From Phycisphaerales bacterium (GTDB lineage Bacteria > Planctomycetota > Phycisphaerae > Phycisphaerales > UBA1924): 64,000 nt of DNA. The stretch's first letter is position 1. Every line of letters begins with the position of its first letter. Shown here one piece after another: positions 44,370 to 53,178 of the stretch. The position numbers were made by a program, and so were the translations under genes. The notes below the pieces were generated by a model. The model was not told the DNA's origin. It saw only the letters and a program-made list of their open reading frames with translations, and searched no databases. The stretch is from the NCBI GenBank assembly GCA_029213305.1, contig JARGPA010000006.1, positions 1 to 64,000 on the forward strand, written 5' to 3'.

Positions 44370-45409
44370 AACACACTCCTATAAAAAGTAAGCCCAAGGA
44401 ATGAATACAACGAATATCCAATGAATCCAGCAATTGCAAAGGGGATGTAGAGTTCGCGATGAGATGTCGATTCGGATGTACGAATAGTCGATTGCTCAAG
44501 CTCATCGATTTGTGCGTAGACATTTTCTAGGTCTTCAATTTGATCGACTCCCCAATAGATTCCGCCCGTGTAGCCTGCAACATTACTCATTCTCTTATCG
44601 TTATCTGCTTGTCGAGCATTTCCGAGTATGAGCCCGCCCACAGAAGTGGGGCTGCGGATCCCGATGATGTAAACCTTGATTCCCCATTCTTTTGCGAGTT
44701 GAGCTGCTTCCTGTGGGGAATATGTTCCTGCTCGGTTCTCACCATCTGTTAAGAGAACTACCGCCTTGCTTTTTAAGGTAAAATCGGGTTCTTTCATTTC
44801 AATCCGCATCGAATCTTCTGCTGCTTTGAGTCGAGCAATTGCGAGCATCAAAGCATCCCCAATAGCGGTAGATCGCTCTTGTTCAGCCTTTGGAAGTTCA
44901 ATCCGACGGATTGCATCGACAAGTGCTTCATGAGATTGAGTCAAAGGCATAAGCGTGTCTGCGTATGACCCGAATGCGATTAAACCAAGCAAATCACCTT
45001 CTCGACCTTTGAGCCCTTTTCCTTGGCCTGTTACAAACTCTTCAACTACAATTTTCACTGCTTCAAGACGGTTTGTTCTCTTATTCTCAAAGACGACAGG
45101 TTCATCCATCGAACCAGATCGATCAACAACAAGCTCGAGTGCAATTGCATCTCGTGTAGTTTGTATATTCCCGATGACTTCTTGAGGGCGAGCGAGCGCA
45201 ACTAACATTGCAAGGAATGCAATGCTGAGAAAAACATGAGGAATCCAAGCAGTCAGTGTGCGAAATGAACTCCCAGCAGCAGCAACACGTGAAGGGACAG
45301 AAGTGTTAATTCCGTGATTCTGTCGATGGTAGTAATAACGAACTATCCAAACTACAGGCAAAACTGCTGCAAATGCAAAGACCCAAGAGTTCGCAAAGTG
45401 CCAAGTCAT
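44366..45409 (-). CDS. VWA-domain membrane protein, BatA-like
   Basis: 347 residues with the same layout as its downstream neighbour: two N-terminal helices (WVFAFAAVLPVVWIVRYYY and IPHVFLSIAFLAMLVALA), VWA domain with MIDAS DRSGS (D96, S98, S100), TAIGDAL and LLTDGENRAG, and a C-terminal helix (AIAGFIGYSLYSFLGL). BatA and BatB probably form a pair. Overlaps the preceding lipoprotein gene by 4 bp. Confidence 0.88.
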   Translation of the reverse strand: MTWHFANSWVFAFAAVLPVVWIVRYYYHRQNHGINTSVPSRVAAAGSSFRTLTAWIPHVFLSIAFLAMLVALARPQEVIGNIQTTRDAIALELVVDRSGSMDEPVVFENKRTNRLEAVKIVVEEFVTGQGKGLKGREGDLLGLIAFGSYADTLMPLTQSHEALVDAIRRIELPKAEQERSTAIGDALMLAIARLKAAEDSMRIEMKEPDFTLKSKAVVLLTDGENRAGTYSPQEAAQLAKEWGIKVYIIGIRSPTSVGGLILGNARQADNDKRMSNVAGYTGGIYWGVDQIEDLENVYAQIDELEQSTIRTSESTSHRELYIPFAIAGFIGYSLYSFLGLTFYRSVL

Positions 45410-46287
45410 ACGGTCTCCTGTTCAGATGAACCAAGAAGCTCGAGTGTGTGCTTTGCCATCGCTTGAGGAGAATGTTCTGAAAATCCATCTTGTGAATAAA
45501 TCGCAACTTCGCATTGTTCAACGAGTGTCCCAAACTCGCTCGTTTGGAGTAAACGATGATCGAGTTGAATTATTGCTCGATAGAGTCTTCGATATGACTC
45601 AGCATCATTTGAGTTTGTGCTCTGAGCAATCGATTTGAGTTGTTGATAGATTGATTGAGTTGGCTTACTCGTATGCGAGCTCTTACGGAATATCCAAACA
45701 ATCGAGATCACCAAAATGATCCCGACGATTCCCGCAACAAGATATCCGATAGATTTGGTCTCACCTGGTGCAGGGATTTCGTCAGGATTAAACAAACCAA
45801 CCGGGGCAGTGAGTTCGCCTGTATCATCAACTGACAGAACACCAACGACTTTGAGTTCTATGGGATCTGTTAGAATGCGAGTTTCGCTTTGAGTCTCTAG
45901 ATCAATAATGACCGCTTCGATCTGGGGGATCGAATATTGACCTGGTAAAAAAGGCTCCAATGTATATGAAAAACTCGCAGTGAATAGACTCTCGTCGCTC
46001 TTGGTAACTGGAGAGTTGAGCACCTCGATCAGTGTCCATCCGAGTGTATCCCATTTCGTATCAGTTATTCGAGCGTCTATACCTTCAGGCCATCTGAGCT
46101 CCATGACAACCTGTACTCGATCCGCAATTGTGATTTCGCTTTGATTCGTTCGTACATCGAGAGTGACATTGGAATTTGGATCAGATACCTTAACTTCAGT
46201 TCCAGTGAGTTTAGAAACTTCCGTTTGCTTCGAGCAACCCGATACAAGCAGTATGGTTAAAATTGTCGAAAGAAGAATCCTTGTCAT
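45406..46287 (-). CDS. Bat-operon lipoprotein with BatD-like domain
   Basis: 293 residues: lipoprotein signal (LTILLVSGC, Cys18), a beta domain resembling the first domain of BatD (ITIADRVQVVMELRWPEG ... LEPFLPGQYSIP), a membrane helix (IGYLVAGIVGIILVISIVWIF) and a cytoplasmic helical tail (YRRLYRAIIQLDHRLLQT). It sits between DUF58 and BatA where other operons carry a small DUF4381-type protein. Overlaps both neighbours by 4 bp. Both a lipid anchor and a membrane span are predicted, so topology is uncertain. Confidence 0.7.
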   Translation of the reverse strand: MTRILLSTILTILLVSGCSKQTEVSKLTGTEVKVSDPNSNVTLDVRTNQSEITIADRVQVVMELRWPEGIDARITDTKWDTLGWTLIEVLNSPVTKSDESLFTASFSYTLEPFLPGQYSIPQIEAVIIDLETQSETRILTDPIELKVVGVLSVDDTGELTAPVGLFNPDEIPAPGETKSIGYLVAGIVGIILVISIVWIFRKSSHTSKPTQSIYQQLKSIAQSTNSNDAESYRRLYRAIIQLDHRLLQTSEFGTLVEQCEVAIYSQDGFSEHSPQAMAKHTLELLGSSEQETV

Positions 46288-47198
46288 CGTTTCTGCATCT
46301 CCCGTTTATGGAAGTACCGAACCAAATCTTCGACATAACTTCGAGAGGTTGATAGCTCGACACGATCAACGCGCGCCTTCTTCAATGTTTTCGTGATGAG
46401 GTTTTGCTCAAAGGTAGCTTGTTTCTTGAATCTCGCACGAACTTTTCTCGATGAGGTATCAACACTAAACCGTTTTCCACTGATCGGATCAAACATTCGG
46501 ATCATCCCAGCTTTGGGTAGTTCAAACTCAAGGGGGTCCGTGAGTTGTATTGCAACAACTTCATGTTTTTGATTGAGCATTCTCAACGGCTTAGCCCAAT
46601 CAGGTTCATCACGATTGTTTAGACCCGATAGGAAGTCAGACATCACAAAGAGAATGGCTCGACGACGATGTGTTCTCCCTAGTTCAACCAGTGCATCGCT
46701 TAAGTTAAAGTGGGACTGTCCAGGAGTCGCGTCGATCAGTTCTCGAAGAATGCGTCGTGCGTGTTTCTTTCCCTTTGAAGGACGAAGATGGAAAGATTCC
46801 ATATCCCCGAGGTGCTCAGATCCGTAAACCTGGAGTCCTACTCGATCGTTGTTTCGGCCAGCGGCGAGTGTGAGAACCGCGCCCACTTCACAAGCTAGCT
46901 GATGTTTAGATCGATTCACCGATCCGAATGCAGTAGATAAAGAGCAATCCACCGACATGATTACAGTAAGTTGTCTTTCTTCAGTAAAGCGTTTGATATG
47001 TGGGAGCCCAGTACGAGCCGTGACATTCCAATCAATAGTCCTGACTTCATCTCCCGGTTGATACTCACGTACCTCTGCAAACTCGATACCCTGACCTTTG
47101 AATGCGGAGTGATACTGTCCTCCGAAGAGGTCGTCAACCCGACGGCGGGCTCGAATTTCAAGCCGCCGAACTTCCCGCATGAGTTCTTCGGTTAACAT
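46284..47198 (-). CDS. DUF58 protein of the MoxR-Bat operon
   Basis: 304 residues, cytoplasmic. The DUF58 hallmark block is clear: GQYHSAFKGQGIEFAEVREY then QPGDEVRTIDWNVTARTG, followed by a VWA-like domain (MSVDCSLSTAFGS; LFVMSDFLSG). DUF58 proteins are constant partners of MoxR ATPases. It starts 1 bp before the MoxR stop and overlaps the lipoprotein gene by 4 bp. Biochemical role is not established in this family. Confidence 0.9.
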   Translation of the reverse strand: MLTEELMREVRRLEIRARRRVDDLFGGQYHSAFKGQGIEFAEVREYQPGDEVRTIDWNVTARTGLPHIKRFTEERQLTVIMSVDCSLSTAFGSVNRSKHQLACEVGAVLTLAAGRNNDRVGLQVYGSEHLGDMESFHLRPSKGKKHARRILRELIDATPGQSHFNLSDALVELGRTHRRRAILFVMSDFLSGLNNRDEPDWAKPLRMLNQKHEVVAIQLTDPLEFELPKAGMIRMFDPISGKRFSVDTSSRKVRARFKKQATFEQNLITKTLKKARVDRVELSTSRSYVEDLVRYFHKREMQKR

Positions 47199-48212
47199 TT
47201 AGGGTACCGCGATCCTTGCGAAAATTTCATCGATAATATGTTCGCTCGATATTCCTTCTGCTTCTGCTTCGTAACTCACAATCACTCGATGGCGCAAGAC
47301 GTCATACCCGATCGCTTTTATGTCTGATGGAGTAACATAGGATCGTCCATCGAGAAACGCATTCGCTCTCGCCGCTCTCGCCAGGGACAGTGATGCACGA
47401 GGGGAACCACCAAACTCGATGAGTTTCGGAAGATCCAATTTCCATCCGACAGAGTACGCTTCAGGTTCACGTGTCGCATGAACTAAGTTTACGATGTATT
47501 CTTTAATCTTCGGATCAACATATATCTGATTGACTATTCCTCGAGCTTCTTCAATTTCTTTGAGTGAAACGATCGGCTTAATCGGATCAGGATTCTCAGA
47601 GCTCATCATCCGATCAATAATCAGTTGCTCATCTTTCTTTGTTGGATAACCAACACTCAGTTTGAGCATGAATCGGTCAACCTGCGCTTCAGGTAGAGGA
47701 TAGGTGCCCTCTTGCTCAATTGGGTTCTGAGTCGCAAGAACCAAGAACGGGTCGCCAACAGAATAAGTTGTGTCTCCAATTGTTGCGGATCTTTCTTGCA
47801 TTGCTTCAAGCAACGCGGATTGAACCTTCGCTGGAGCTCTATTGATTTCATCAGCAAGAACAATGTTCGCAAAGATGGGACCCTTGCGAGGCGTGAAAGT
47901 CCCATCCTTTGGGCTATAGATAAGAGTCCCGATGACATCTGCAGGAAGCAAGTCAGGAGTAAACTGAATTCTTGAGAATTCTGCTTTACATCCCTGAGCA
48001 AGAGTTGTAACAGTAAGCGTTTTCGCAAGTCCGGGGACACCTTCTAGTAGAACATGCCCATTCGTAAGCATCCCAATGATAAGTGAACGAACCATATGCT
48101 CTTGGCCTACAACAACGGTCCCGACAGCTTGAATCAAATCCGCGATGGGTTTAGCTGATTGGGCAATTTGCTCGTCAGTTAAATGCTCAGTAACAGACAT
48201 CTGTACAGTCAT
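47199..48212 (-). CDS. MoxR-family AAA+ ATPase
   Basis: About 337 residues from ATG 48212, chosen because AAGGA lies 9 nt upstream; in-frame ATGs at 48230 and 48275 are alternatives. Walker A GVPGLAKT (58-65), Walker B IVLADEINRAP, sensor 1 LATQNPIEQEGTYPLPEAQ, and the C-terminal lid with GGSPRASLSLARAARANAFL. MoxR ATPases act as chaperones that load metals or assemble complexes together with VWA proteins. First gene of the 8.7-kb operon moxR, DUF58, lipoprotein, BatA, BatB, BatC-like, BatD, BatE. Confidence 0.92.
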   Translation of the reverse strand: MTVQMSVTEHLTDEQIAQSAKPIADLIQAVGTVVVGQEHMVRSLIIGMLTNGHVLLEGVPGLAKTLTVTTLAQGCKAEFSRIQFTPDLLPADVIGTLIYSPKDGTFTPRKGPIFANIVLADEINRAPAKVQSALLEAMQERSATIGDTTYSVGDPFLVLATQNPIEQEGTYPLPEAQVDRFMLKLSVGYPTKKDEQLIIDRMMSSENPDPIKPIVSLKEIEEARGIVNQIYVDPKIKEYIVNLVHATREPEAYSVGWKLDLPKLIEFGGSPRASLSLARAARANAFLDGRSYVTPSDIKAIGYDVLRHRVIVSYEAEAEGISSEHIIDEIFARIAVP

Positions 48213-48360
48213 ATTTGCATTCCTTTGCATCGGGAAATCTTGATGCAGGTCATAGTTCACAATTCGCAGTGGCATAGTGTTATACCTAGATGGTACTCAT
48301 CGGTAAGGCTGTCAAATTTAATTGAGTTTGTGGGCAATTTCAACCAACTTCTGCTCATAA

Positions 48361-48399
48361 AAAAACCTTGTTTGCTCTCAGTTAAATGGGCAAACAAGG
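48361..48399 (-). terminator. Terminator after the DUF3467 gene
   Basis: CCTTGTTTGC (48366-48375) pairs with GCAAACAAGG (48390-48399) around a 14-nt loop. On the minus strand a TTTTT run follows. It isolates the DUF3467 gene from the MoxR operon. Confidence 0.75.
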
Positions 48400-48459
48400 C
48401 TGATATTTCGTATCAATGACAAATAGGACGAGTTGGCCATTCATCCAGCGTGATCATTG

Positions 48460-48786
48460 TTAGACATTTTGTCCTGGTGCCGGTGGGGGAGTTCCACCAG
48501 GGTTGATGTCAATCTCGCCGTTGCGTTCTTCGTATTGTCTCACTGCTTGTCCAAGTGACATCGCAAGACGCTTGGCGCCTGCCCAGTTCATAATGACTCT
48601 TGAGCCGACATTGAAGACAATCGTTGGAGCTTGTCCAGGCATCTGCATCGGGATATTCATCCCGAAATCCATGACTAACTCGTCTTGGGTGTTCGATGTA
48701 CGGATGGTATTTGCGTAGGTGCTCGTCATCTTTGATTCATCGATACGGAGCTGTACCTGCTGTTGTGCTTGTTGATCGTCGGACAT
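48460..48786 (-). CDS. DUF3467 protein
   Basis: 108 residues. The family core is visible: VQLRIDESKMTSTYANTIRT near the N-terminus, ELVMDFG, then RVIMNWAGAKRLAMSLGQAV. The ends are Gln-rich and Pro-rich and probably disordered. DUF3467 proteins are small, cytoplasmic and of unknown function, often single genes. A good GGATGG region precedes the ATG. It lies 53 bp downstream of the tRNA-Leu gene on the same strand and may share its transcript. Confidence 0.85.
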   Translation of the reverse strand: MSDDQQAQQQVQLRIDESKMTSTYANTIRTSNTQDELVMDFGMNIPMQMPGQAPTIVFNVGSRVIMNWAGAKRLAMSLGQAVRQYEERNGEIDINPGGTPPPAPGQNV

Positions 48787-48839
48787 CTTGGACCATCCTT
48801 ATTCTTGTAAATACAGTGAAATATCTGTTTTGAGTGAAA

Positions 48840-48923
48840 TGCCGAGGGGGGGACTTGAACCCCCACTCTGTTTCCAGAAGTGGATTTTGAATCCACCGCG
48901 TCTACCGATTCCGCCACCCCGGC
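48840..48923 (-). tRNA. tRNA-Leu (anticodon CAA)
   Basis: Minus strand, 84 nt, class II. The 5' acceptor GCCGGGG pairs with CCTCGGC (one wobble), discriminator A; anticodon stem GTGGA/TCCAC around loop TTCAAAA gives anticodon CAA (codon UUG). A long variable arm (CTTCTGGAAACAGAG) and T loop TTCAAGT with a C/G-rich stem complete it. CCA is not encoded. All arms pair, in contrast to the tRNA-Ala fragments elsewhere in the window. Confidence 0.92.
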
Positions 48924-49074
48924 AACAGGTGATTGTTCTGGTTCAATAACCAGACGGGATCATAGCCTTGAACAGCCGAAGTTCAACCCAGACAGGACTC
49001 ATCTCCAATCTGAGCTTATTGACCAGAATCATTCAAATTCGGTCTCAAGTTGGGTCGATGCCTACACTACCTAT

Positions 49075-49145
49075 CCTACCGGCGTTCGGTAGGGTCGATC
49101 CGGGACTCAGGCGCACGATGGCGGATCGACAGCAGTCCTGTGCGC
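49075..49145 (+). promoter_or_regulatory. Structured leader upstream of trigger factor, possible pseudoknot
   Basis: CCTACCG-GCGTT-CGGTAGG (49075-49093) abuts a second stem GTCGATCC (49094-49101) with GGATCGAC (49123-49130). Loop bases GCGCAC (49111-49116) can pair with GTGCGC (49140-49145), giving an H-type pseudoknot; GGACT (49103) with AGTCC (49134) is a competing choice. The ribosome site AAGGA follows at about 49156. No known leader family was recognised. Confidence 0.45.
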
Positions 49146-49166
49146 GACATGAACCAAAGGATTATC

Positions 49167-50519
49167 ATGTCAGACACCGCAACGAATACAGTTAAAATTG
49201 AAGATGTTGGACCTTGCCGAAAGAGAATCTCGATCGATATCCCCGCAGAAACTGTGGACGGACAAATCGAGATGGCATTCTCCTCAGTTGCTCACGAAGC
49301 AAACATCCCGGGATTCCGCAAGGGACACGCACCCAGAAGACTTATCGAGAAACGATTTGGTTCTTATGTAAAGGATGAAACTAAGTCGCGATTGCTTTCA
49401 TCAGCATACCAAGATGCGGTTTCAAAGAATGAACTTAAGGTTCTTTCCCAGCCGCCATCAGATGCACTTGATGCAATTGAAATCGAATCAGGACAACCAG
49501 TCCATTTCGAAGTCGAAGTGGAAGTTATGCCTGAGTTTGATCTCCCAGATCTAAAGGGAGTAAGTGTTCTTAAACCAGATACAAATCTTCCTGAAGGAAT
49601 GGTCGACGAAGAAATTCAGAAGATCGCAATCAATGAAGGTTCACTCGATGAGCGTGAAGATTCAGCAAAGGGTGATTACCTTACTGGTAATGCAATCATG
49701 ACTGATGCTGATGGTACTGAGCATTACAACATCGAAGGTGCGGTCGTTCAGATTCCTCAAGACGGCGATGAAGGCATGATCCTCGGGGTAATCGTACCTG
49801 ACTTCTCAAAGCAAGTCGGTACTCCAAAGGAAAACGACAAACTCTCGATTAAACTCACCGGTCCTGAGAACCATGAAGTCGAAGCGCTCCGTGGAAAAGA
49901 ACTCACTATCGAGTACGAGGTTGTGAAGGTATACCGGATCGTTCCTGCTGTGATTGGTGATCTCGTTGCGAAGTACGGTTTCAATGATGAAGCACAACTT
50001 CAAGAGATGGTTTCAAACCAACTCCAACAGCGTGCAGAAGTTCAGCAGAAATCTGTAATGCGTCAGCAAATCACAAGGTACCTCGCTGACAACATCGACT
50101 TCGAGCTTCCAGAGGGTCTCACTGCACAACAGGCAGCTCGTAACCTCGAACGCAGAAGAATGGACATGATGTACCGCGGTGTAAACCCAACTGAGATCGA
50201 ACAGCACATGGCTGAACTCCGCAGTGCTTCCTCAGAAAGTGCATCAAGCGAACTAAAGCAGTTCTTCATCCTCAACAAGGTTGCTGAATCAATGGATATC
50301 AAAGTTGATGAACCTGAGATCAATGCTCAACTCGTATCCATGGCGGTACAACAGGGTAAGCGCCCAGAGCAAGTTCGTGACGAACTGATTAAATCAGGAC
50401 AAGCTCAAACTTTGCTCCAACAAATCCGTGAGCATAAAACCATCGACACGATTCTTGCAGATGCAGAGATCGAAGATGTAAGTTCAGAAGATTTCAACAA
50501 ACGGATGGAAGACAAATAA
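49167..50519 (+). CDS. tig: Trigger factor
   Basis: About 450 residues from ATG 49167 (AAGGA 6 nt upstream); the frame is open further back but without a ribosome site. Ribosome-associated folding chaperone: N-terminal ribosome-binding domain with the signature GFRKGHAPRRLIEKRFG (from about 49), a PPIase-like FKBP insert (about 160-250), and the long helical C-terminal arms (LADNIDFELPEGL, QQGKRPEQVRDELIKSGQAQ). The FKBP part is divergent, and prolyl isomerase activity is uncertain. Single-gene unit with a structured leader and a terminator. The usual clpP/clpX neighbours are absent. Confidence 0.93.
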   Translation: MSDTATNTVKIEDVGPCRKRISIDIPAETVDGQIEMAFSSVAHEANIPGFRKGHAPRRLIEKRFGSYVKDETKSRLLSSAYQDAVSKNELKVLSQPPSDALDAIEIESGQPVHFEVEVEVMPEFDLPDLKGVSVLKPDTNLPEGMVDEEIQKIAINEGSLDEREDSAKGDYLTGNAIMTDADGTEHYNIEGAVVQIPQDGDEGMILGVIVPDFSKQVGTPKENDKLSIKLTGPENHEVEALRGKELTIEYEVVKVYRIVPAVIGDLVAKYGFNDEAQLQEMVSNQLQQRAEVQQKSVMRQQITRYLADNIDFELPEGLTAQQAARNLERRRMDMMYRGVNPTEIEQHMAELRSASSESASSELKQFFILNKVAESMDIKVDEPEINAQLVSMAVQQGKRPEQVRDELIKSGQAQTLLQQIREHKTIDTILADAEIEDVSSEDFNKRMEDK

Positions 50520-50551
50520 TCCATTCGAATGAAAACTGAAAGTTCAGTAAA

Positions 50552-50577
50552 AATCCCAGGAGATCCTGGGATTTTTT
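50552..50577 (+). terminator. Terminator of the trigger factor gene
   Basis: AATCCCAGG-AGAT-CCTGGGATT followed by a T run, about 33 nt after the tig stop. Confidence 0.9.
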
Positions 50578-50618
50578 AATACACTATTTAATTGGTAGCA
50601 TGATCGCTCAATAAATGA

Positions 50619-51020
50619 TTAAGTGACATCGTTGATTTCATCGTCGTAGTCATAGTCGACATTCACAGCGAACTTCGTTTCGCCTGTATTAAACGGGTGA
50701 TTAATCGTCCCACACTCTTTGCATGCAATGCCGTGTGTGCCTGCAGGAAGCTTTTCAATACTCTTTCCGCAGCCTGCACAAGTGAGCGTGTCAAGTCGTG
50801 AGGTCATTGTATTGACCATAGTAACTGCGATAGTGAGTGCAACCCCGACTGCAGGGAGTACTGGGAAAGAGAGCATCCCAACGACGCCGAAAACAAGAAT
50901 CGCAAGAGCTGCTAGAAGAGCAAACACCCTTAATCGAAGTTTTTGCATCCACAACATGCTACCCAAGCCTCCTGCTTGTACAAATGCCACGACAGACCTC
51001 TCAGAGCGGATCCTCCGCAT
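50619..51020 (-). CDS. Small membrane protein with zinc-ribbon tail
   Basis: About 133 residues from ATG 51020; a shorter start at 50957 has a good AGGAGG 10 nt upstream and is equally possible. Two membrane helices (VFALLAALAILVFGVVGML and LPAVGVALTIAVTMVN) are followed by a four-Cys ribbon, CAGCGKSIEKL ... GIACKECG, and an acidic end (DYDYDDEINDV). No named family. It lies about 50 bp downstream of the PH-domain protein on the same strand, and the two, each with a Cys ribbon and helices, may work together. Confidence 0.6.
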   Translation of the reverse strand: MRRIRSERSVVAFVQAGGLGSMLWMQKLRLRVFALLAALAILVFGVVGMLSFPVLPAVGVALTIAVTMVNTMTSRLDTLTCAGCGKSIEKLPAGTHGIACKECGTINHPFNTGETKFAVNVDYDYDDEINDVT

Positions 51021-51072
51021 CTCTTCAAGTATATACCAAATATCGGGTTCCTCGACTAGATTTGCACACTTT

Positions 51073-51735
51073 TCAAAGCGGACGATACAAATCGATAATT
51101 TCACGGATTTTGTCCGGGTCTTGCAGGTGATTCACTTGGAGTTCAACCCCATCTTGACCTGATGAAGATATCCCAATTTTTCCAACCCGCATTACTCTTT
51201 GGAGAAAGGATTGGTCGATCTGAATGTTGCGGATATTGTCGTGGACGACTTCTGACGATGATTTAGAAAGAATCCCGTGGTGCATAATTGTCCGTTTACT
51301 TGTTATCTCAAGTGATGCACTAAACCGATCAATCCACCACCAGATTAGAAGGCCTGCGCCAATGATGGTTGAAGGGGTAAAGAGACCCATCCAAACAAGT
51401 GATCTATCACTCCACATGACCCAGATCATCCCAACAATACCAACCAGAACTGCGAGTATCGCAATTGAGAAACGAATGACTCGAGATCGGAACCAACAAC
51501 GACGAACCTTGAGTACTTGAGTTTCTGGACCAAAATCAGGTGGATAGCCCGCTTTGGCAGCACGATCGACTTTCTTCGAGTCAATAGATTCAGATTGATC
51601 CACTATACTCTCATCACTTGATACGCTAGGAACTCTGTTGATATCTCCACACGCAAGGCATTCATGCTTTGCGCCTGCGAGCGCGTCATCAACTTCAATC
51701 TCTAGATCACATTTATCACAGTTAAACTGGATCAT
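51073..51735 (-). CDS. Bacterial PH-domain (YdbS-like) membrane protein with zinc ribbon
   Basis: 220 residues. The N-terminus is a zinc ribbon (NCDKCDLEIEVDD ... HECLACGD, residues 5-32). Two helices (FSIAILAVLVGIVGMIWVMW, TIIGAGLLIWWWIDRF) lead into a bPH2/YdbS domain (SLEITSKRTIMHHGILSKSS, VVHDNIRNIQIDQSFLQRVM, VGKIGISSSG). Such proteins are membrane-associated and of unclear role. Upstream of a second ribbon protein in the same direction. Confidence 0.8.
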   Translation of the reverse strand: MIQFNCDKCDLEIEVDDALAGAKHECLACGDINRVPSVSSDESIVDQSESIDSKKVDRAAKAGYPPDFGPETQVLKVRRCWFRSRVIRFSIAILAVLVGIVGMIWVMWSDRSLVWMGLFTPSTIIGAGLLIWWWIDRFSASLEITSKRTIMHHGILSKSSSEVVHDNIRNIQIDQSFLQRVMRVGKIGISSSGQDGVELQVNHLQDPDKIREIIDLYRPL

Positions 51736-51799
51736 CCATACTCCTTGATAGTGTTGTTTACATTATACGGGATTCGGGTTCTCTGCTTTCTCTACAAAA

Positions 51800-51830
51800 C
51801 AAACAAAGCGTGCTCGATTTGAGCACGCTT
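51800..51830 (-). terminator. Terminator of the citrate synthase-family gene
   Basis: AAGCGTGCTC and GAGCACGCTT (51806-51830) form a 10-bp stem around GATTT. On the minus strand a T-rich stretch (TTTGTTTGTTTT) follows. Confidence 0.8.
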
Positions 51831-51859
51831 GATTGAGAGTGTTGAGTAAGTGAATGGGT

Positions 51860-53014
51860 TTAGTCATTCCACTTGCGAAGATCAGGACCCGTATAAGCAA
51901 CTCGCGGTCTAATCAAGCGATTGTGGGCGTGTTGTTCCATGATGTGAGCACACCAGCCTGTGATTCTTGATGCGACAAAAATCGGAGTGTACTGAGGGAC
52001 TGGGATTCCCATTGTGAAGTAAGTCATTCCGCATGGGAAGTCGACATTCGGGTAGATCTTCTTCTCAGTTTCCATGATGTGTTGGACTGTTTCGCCGAGT
52101 TCAAAGAGCTTTGTAAACTCTTCGCCTCGTGCTTGTGCTGCTTTCTTGCCGAGTTCATGAAGAATTGGAGCACGATGATCACCATTCTTATACACGCGAT
52201 GTCCGAATCCCATCAACTTGCGTTTTTCAGTGAATGCATTGTGCATCCAATCGGTAATCTTGCTTGTGTCGTTCTCACTTCCAATGTCTCTGCGAATATC
52301 AGCAAGCATGTCCATTGCTGCTTCATTTGCTCCGCCATGGAGTTTACCTTTAAGAGCTGCGATTGCGCCTGTTACCGCGCCATGCAAATCAGATAGTGTG
52401 CCTGCAATGACTCGGGAAGTGAATGTTGACGCGTTATAGTCATGCTCTGCATAAAGCACCAAAGACACATCCATCACTTTTTCAGCTTCAGGGCTCGGTT
52501 CTTCACCTGTCATCATGAACAACAGGTTTGCAGAATGTGATAATGCAGGGTTTGGTGCAACAAACTCTTTGCCTTCGATTGAGTTCTGCATATGTCCGAT
52601 GATCGTCGGGATTTTTGCAAGAAGTCTCTTTGATTTATTGAGATTCGCTTCTGGGGAGTTATCCTGACAATCTGCATCAAGATGACCCAAGATTGAGACT
52701 GCGGTTCGCAGGATATCCATTGGTACTGCAAACTGGTTATTCACCAAATCTCCAGAATCCTTTAAGAAGTTGACGACAGCAGTTGGGAGATTTCGTTCTG
52801 CGATGAGTTCAGATTTGAATCCATCAAGTTCACTGCTTGAAGGTTTGTGTCCTACCAATAGAAGAAATGCAACTTCTTCAAACGATGCGTTTGCAGCCAA
52901 GTCAGCAATTTCATAGCCGCGATAAATCAGTGCCGATTGTTCAACATTACAGATCTCTGTTTCGCCTGCGATGACGCCTTCGAGTCCCTTGGCATGAGTT
53001 GGAGCAGTAGTCAT
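51860..53014 (-). CDS. prpC: Citrate/2-methylcitrate synthase
   Basis: 384 residues, the short citrate synthase form without the N-terminal allosteric domain. Catalytic residues are visible: KLHGG (H226), GFGHRVYK (H272) and NVDFPCGM (D325); EHDYNAS (H191) is also conserved. The length and the nearby prpB and prpD genes favour 2-methylcitrate synthase (propionyl-CoA plus oxaloacetate), but a role as the main citrate synthase cannot be excluded from sequence alone. Single-gene unit with its own terminator. Confidence 0.8.
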   Translation of the reverse strand: MTTAPTHAKGLEGVIAGETEICNVEQSALIYRGYEIADLAANASFEEVAFLLLVGHKPSSSELDGFKSELIAERNLPTAVVNFLKDSGDLVNNQFAVPMDILRTAVSILGHLDADCQDNSPEANLNKSKRLLAKIPTIIGHMQNSIEGKEFVAPNPALSHSANLLFMMTGEEPSPEAEKVMDVSLVLYAEHDYNASTFTSRVIAGTLSDLHGAVTGAIAALKGKLHGGANEAAMDMLADIRRDIGSENDTSKITDWMHNAFTEKRKLMGFGHRVYKNGDHRAPILHELGKKAAQARGEEFTKLFELGETVQHIMETEKKIYPNVDFPCGMTYFTMGIPVPQYTPIFVASRITGWCAHIMEQHAHNRLIRPRVAYTGPDLRKWND

Positions 53015-53178
53015 ATGTCAATTCCCTTACAATGAACACTTGTTTCGAGGGTGTTCAGAATGCCTTCGGTAGCATCCTGGAAACAAGTCTATTCTAGGCA
53101 TTCGCGGCACAAAATATGCTATTTGTTCAATCTGTGAGATCGAGGAAATCATCCTAATTTCTCAGTTCGGATCGCAGA

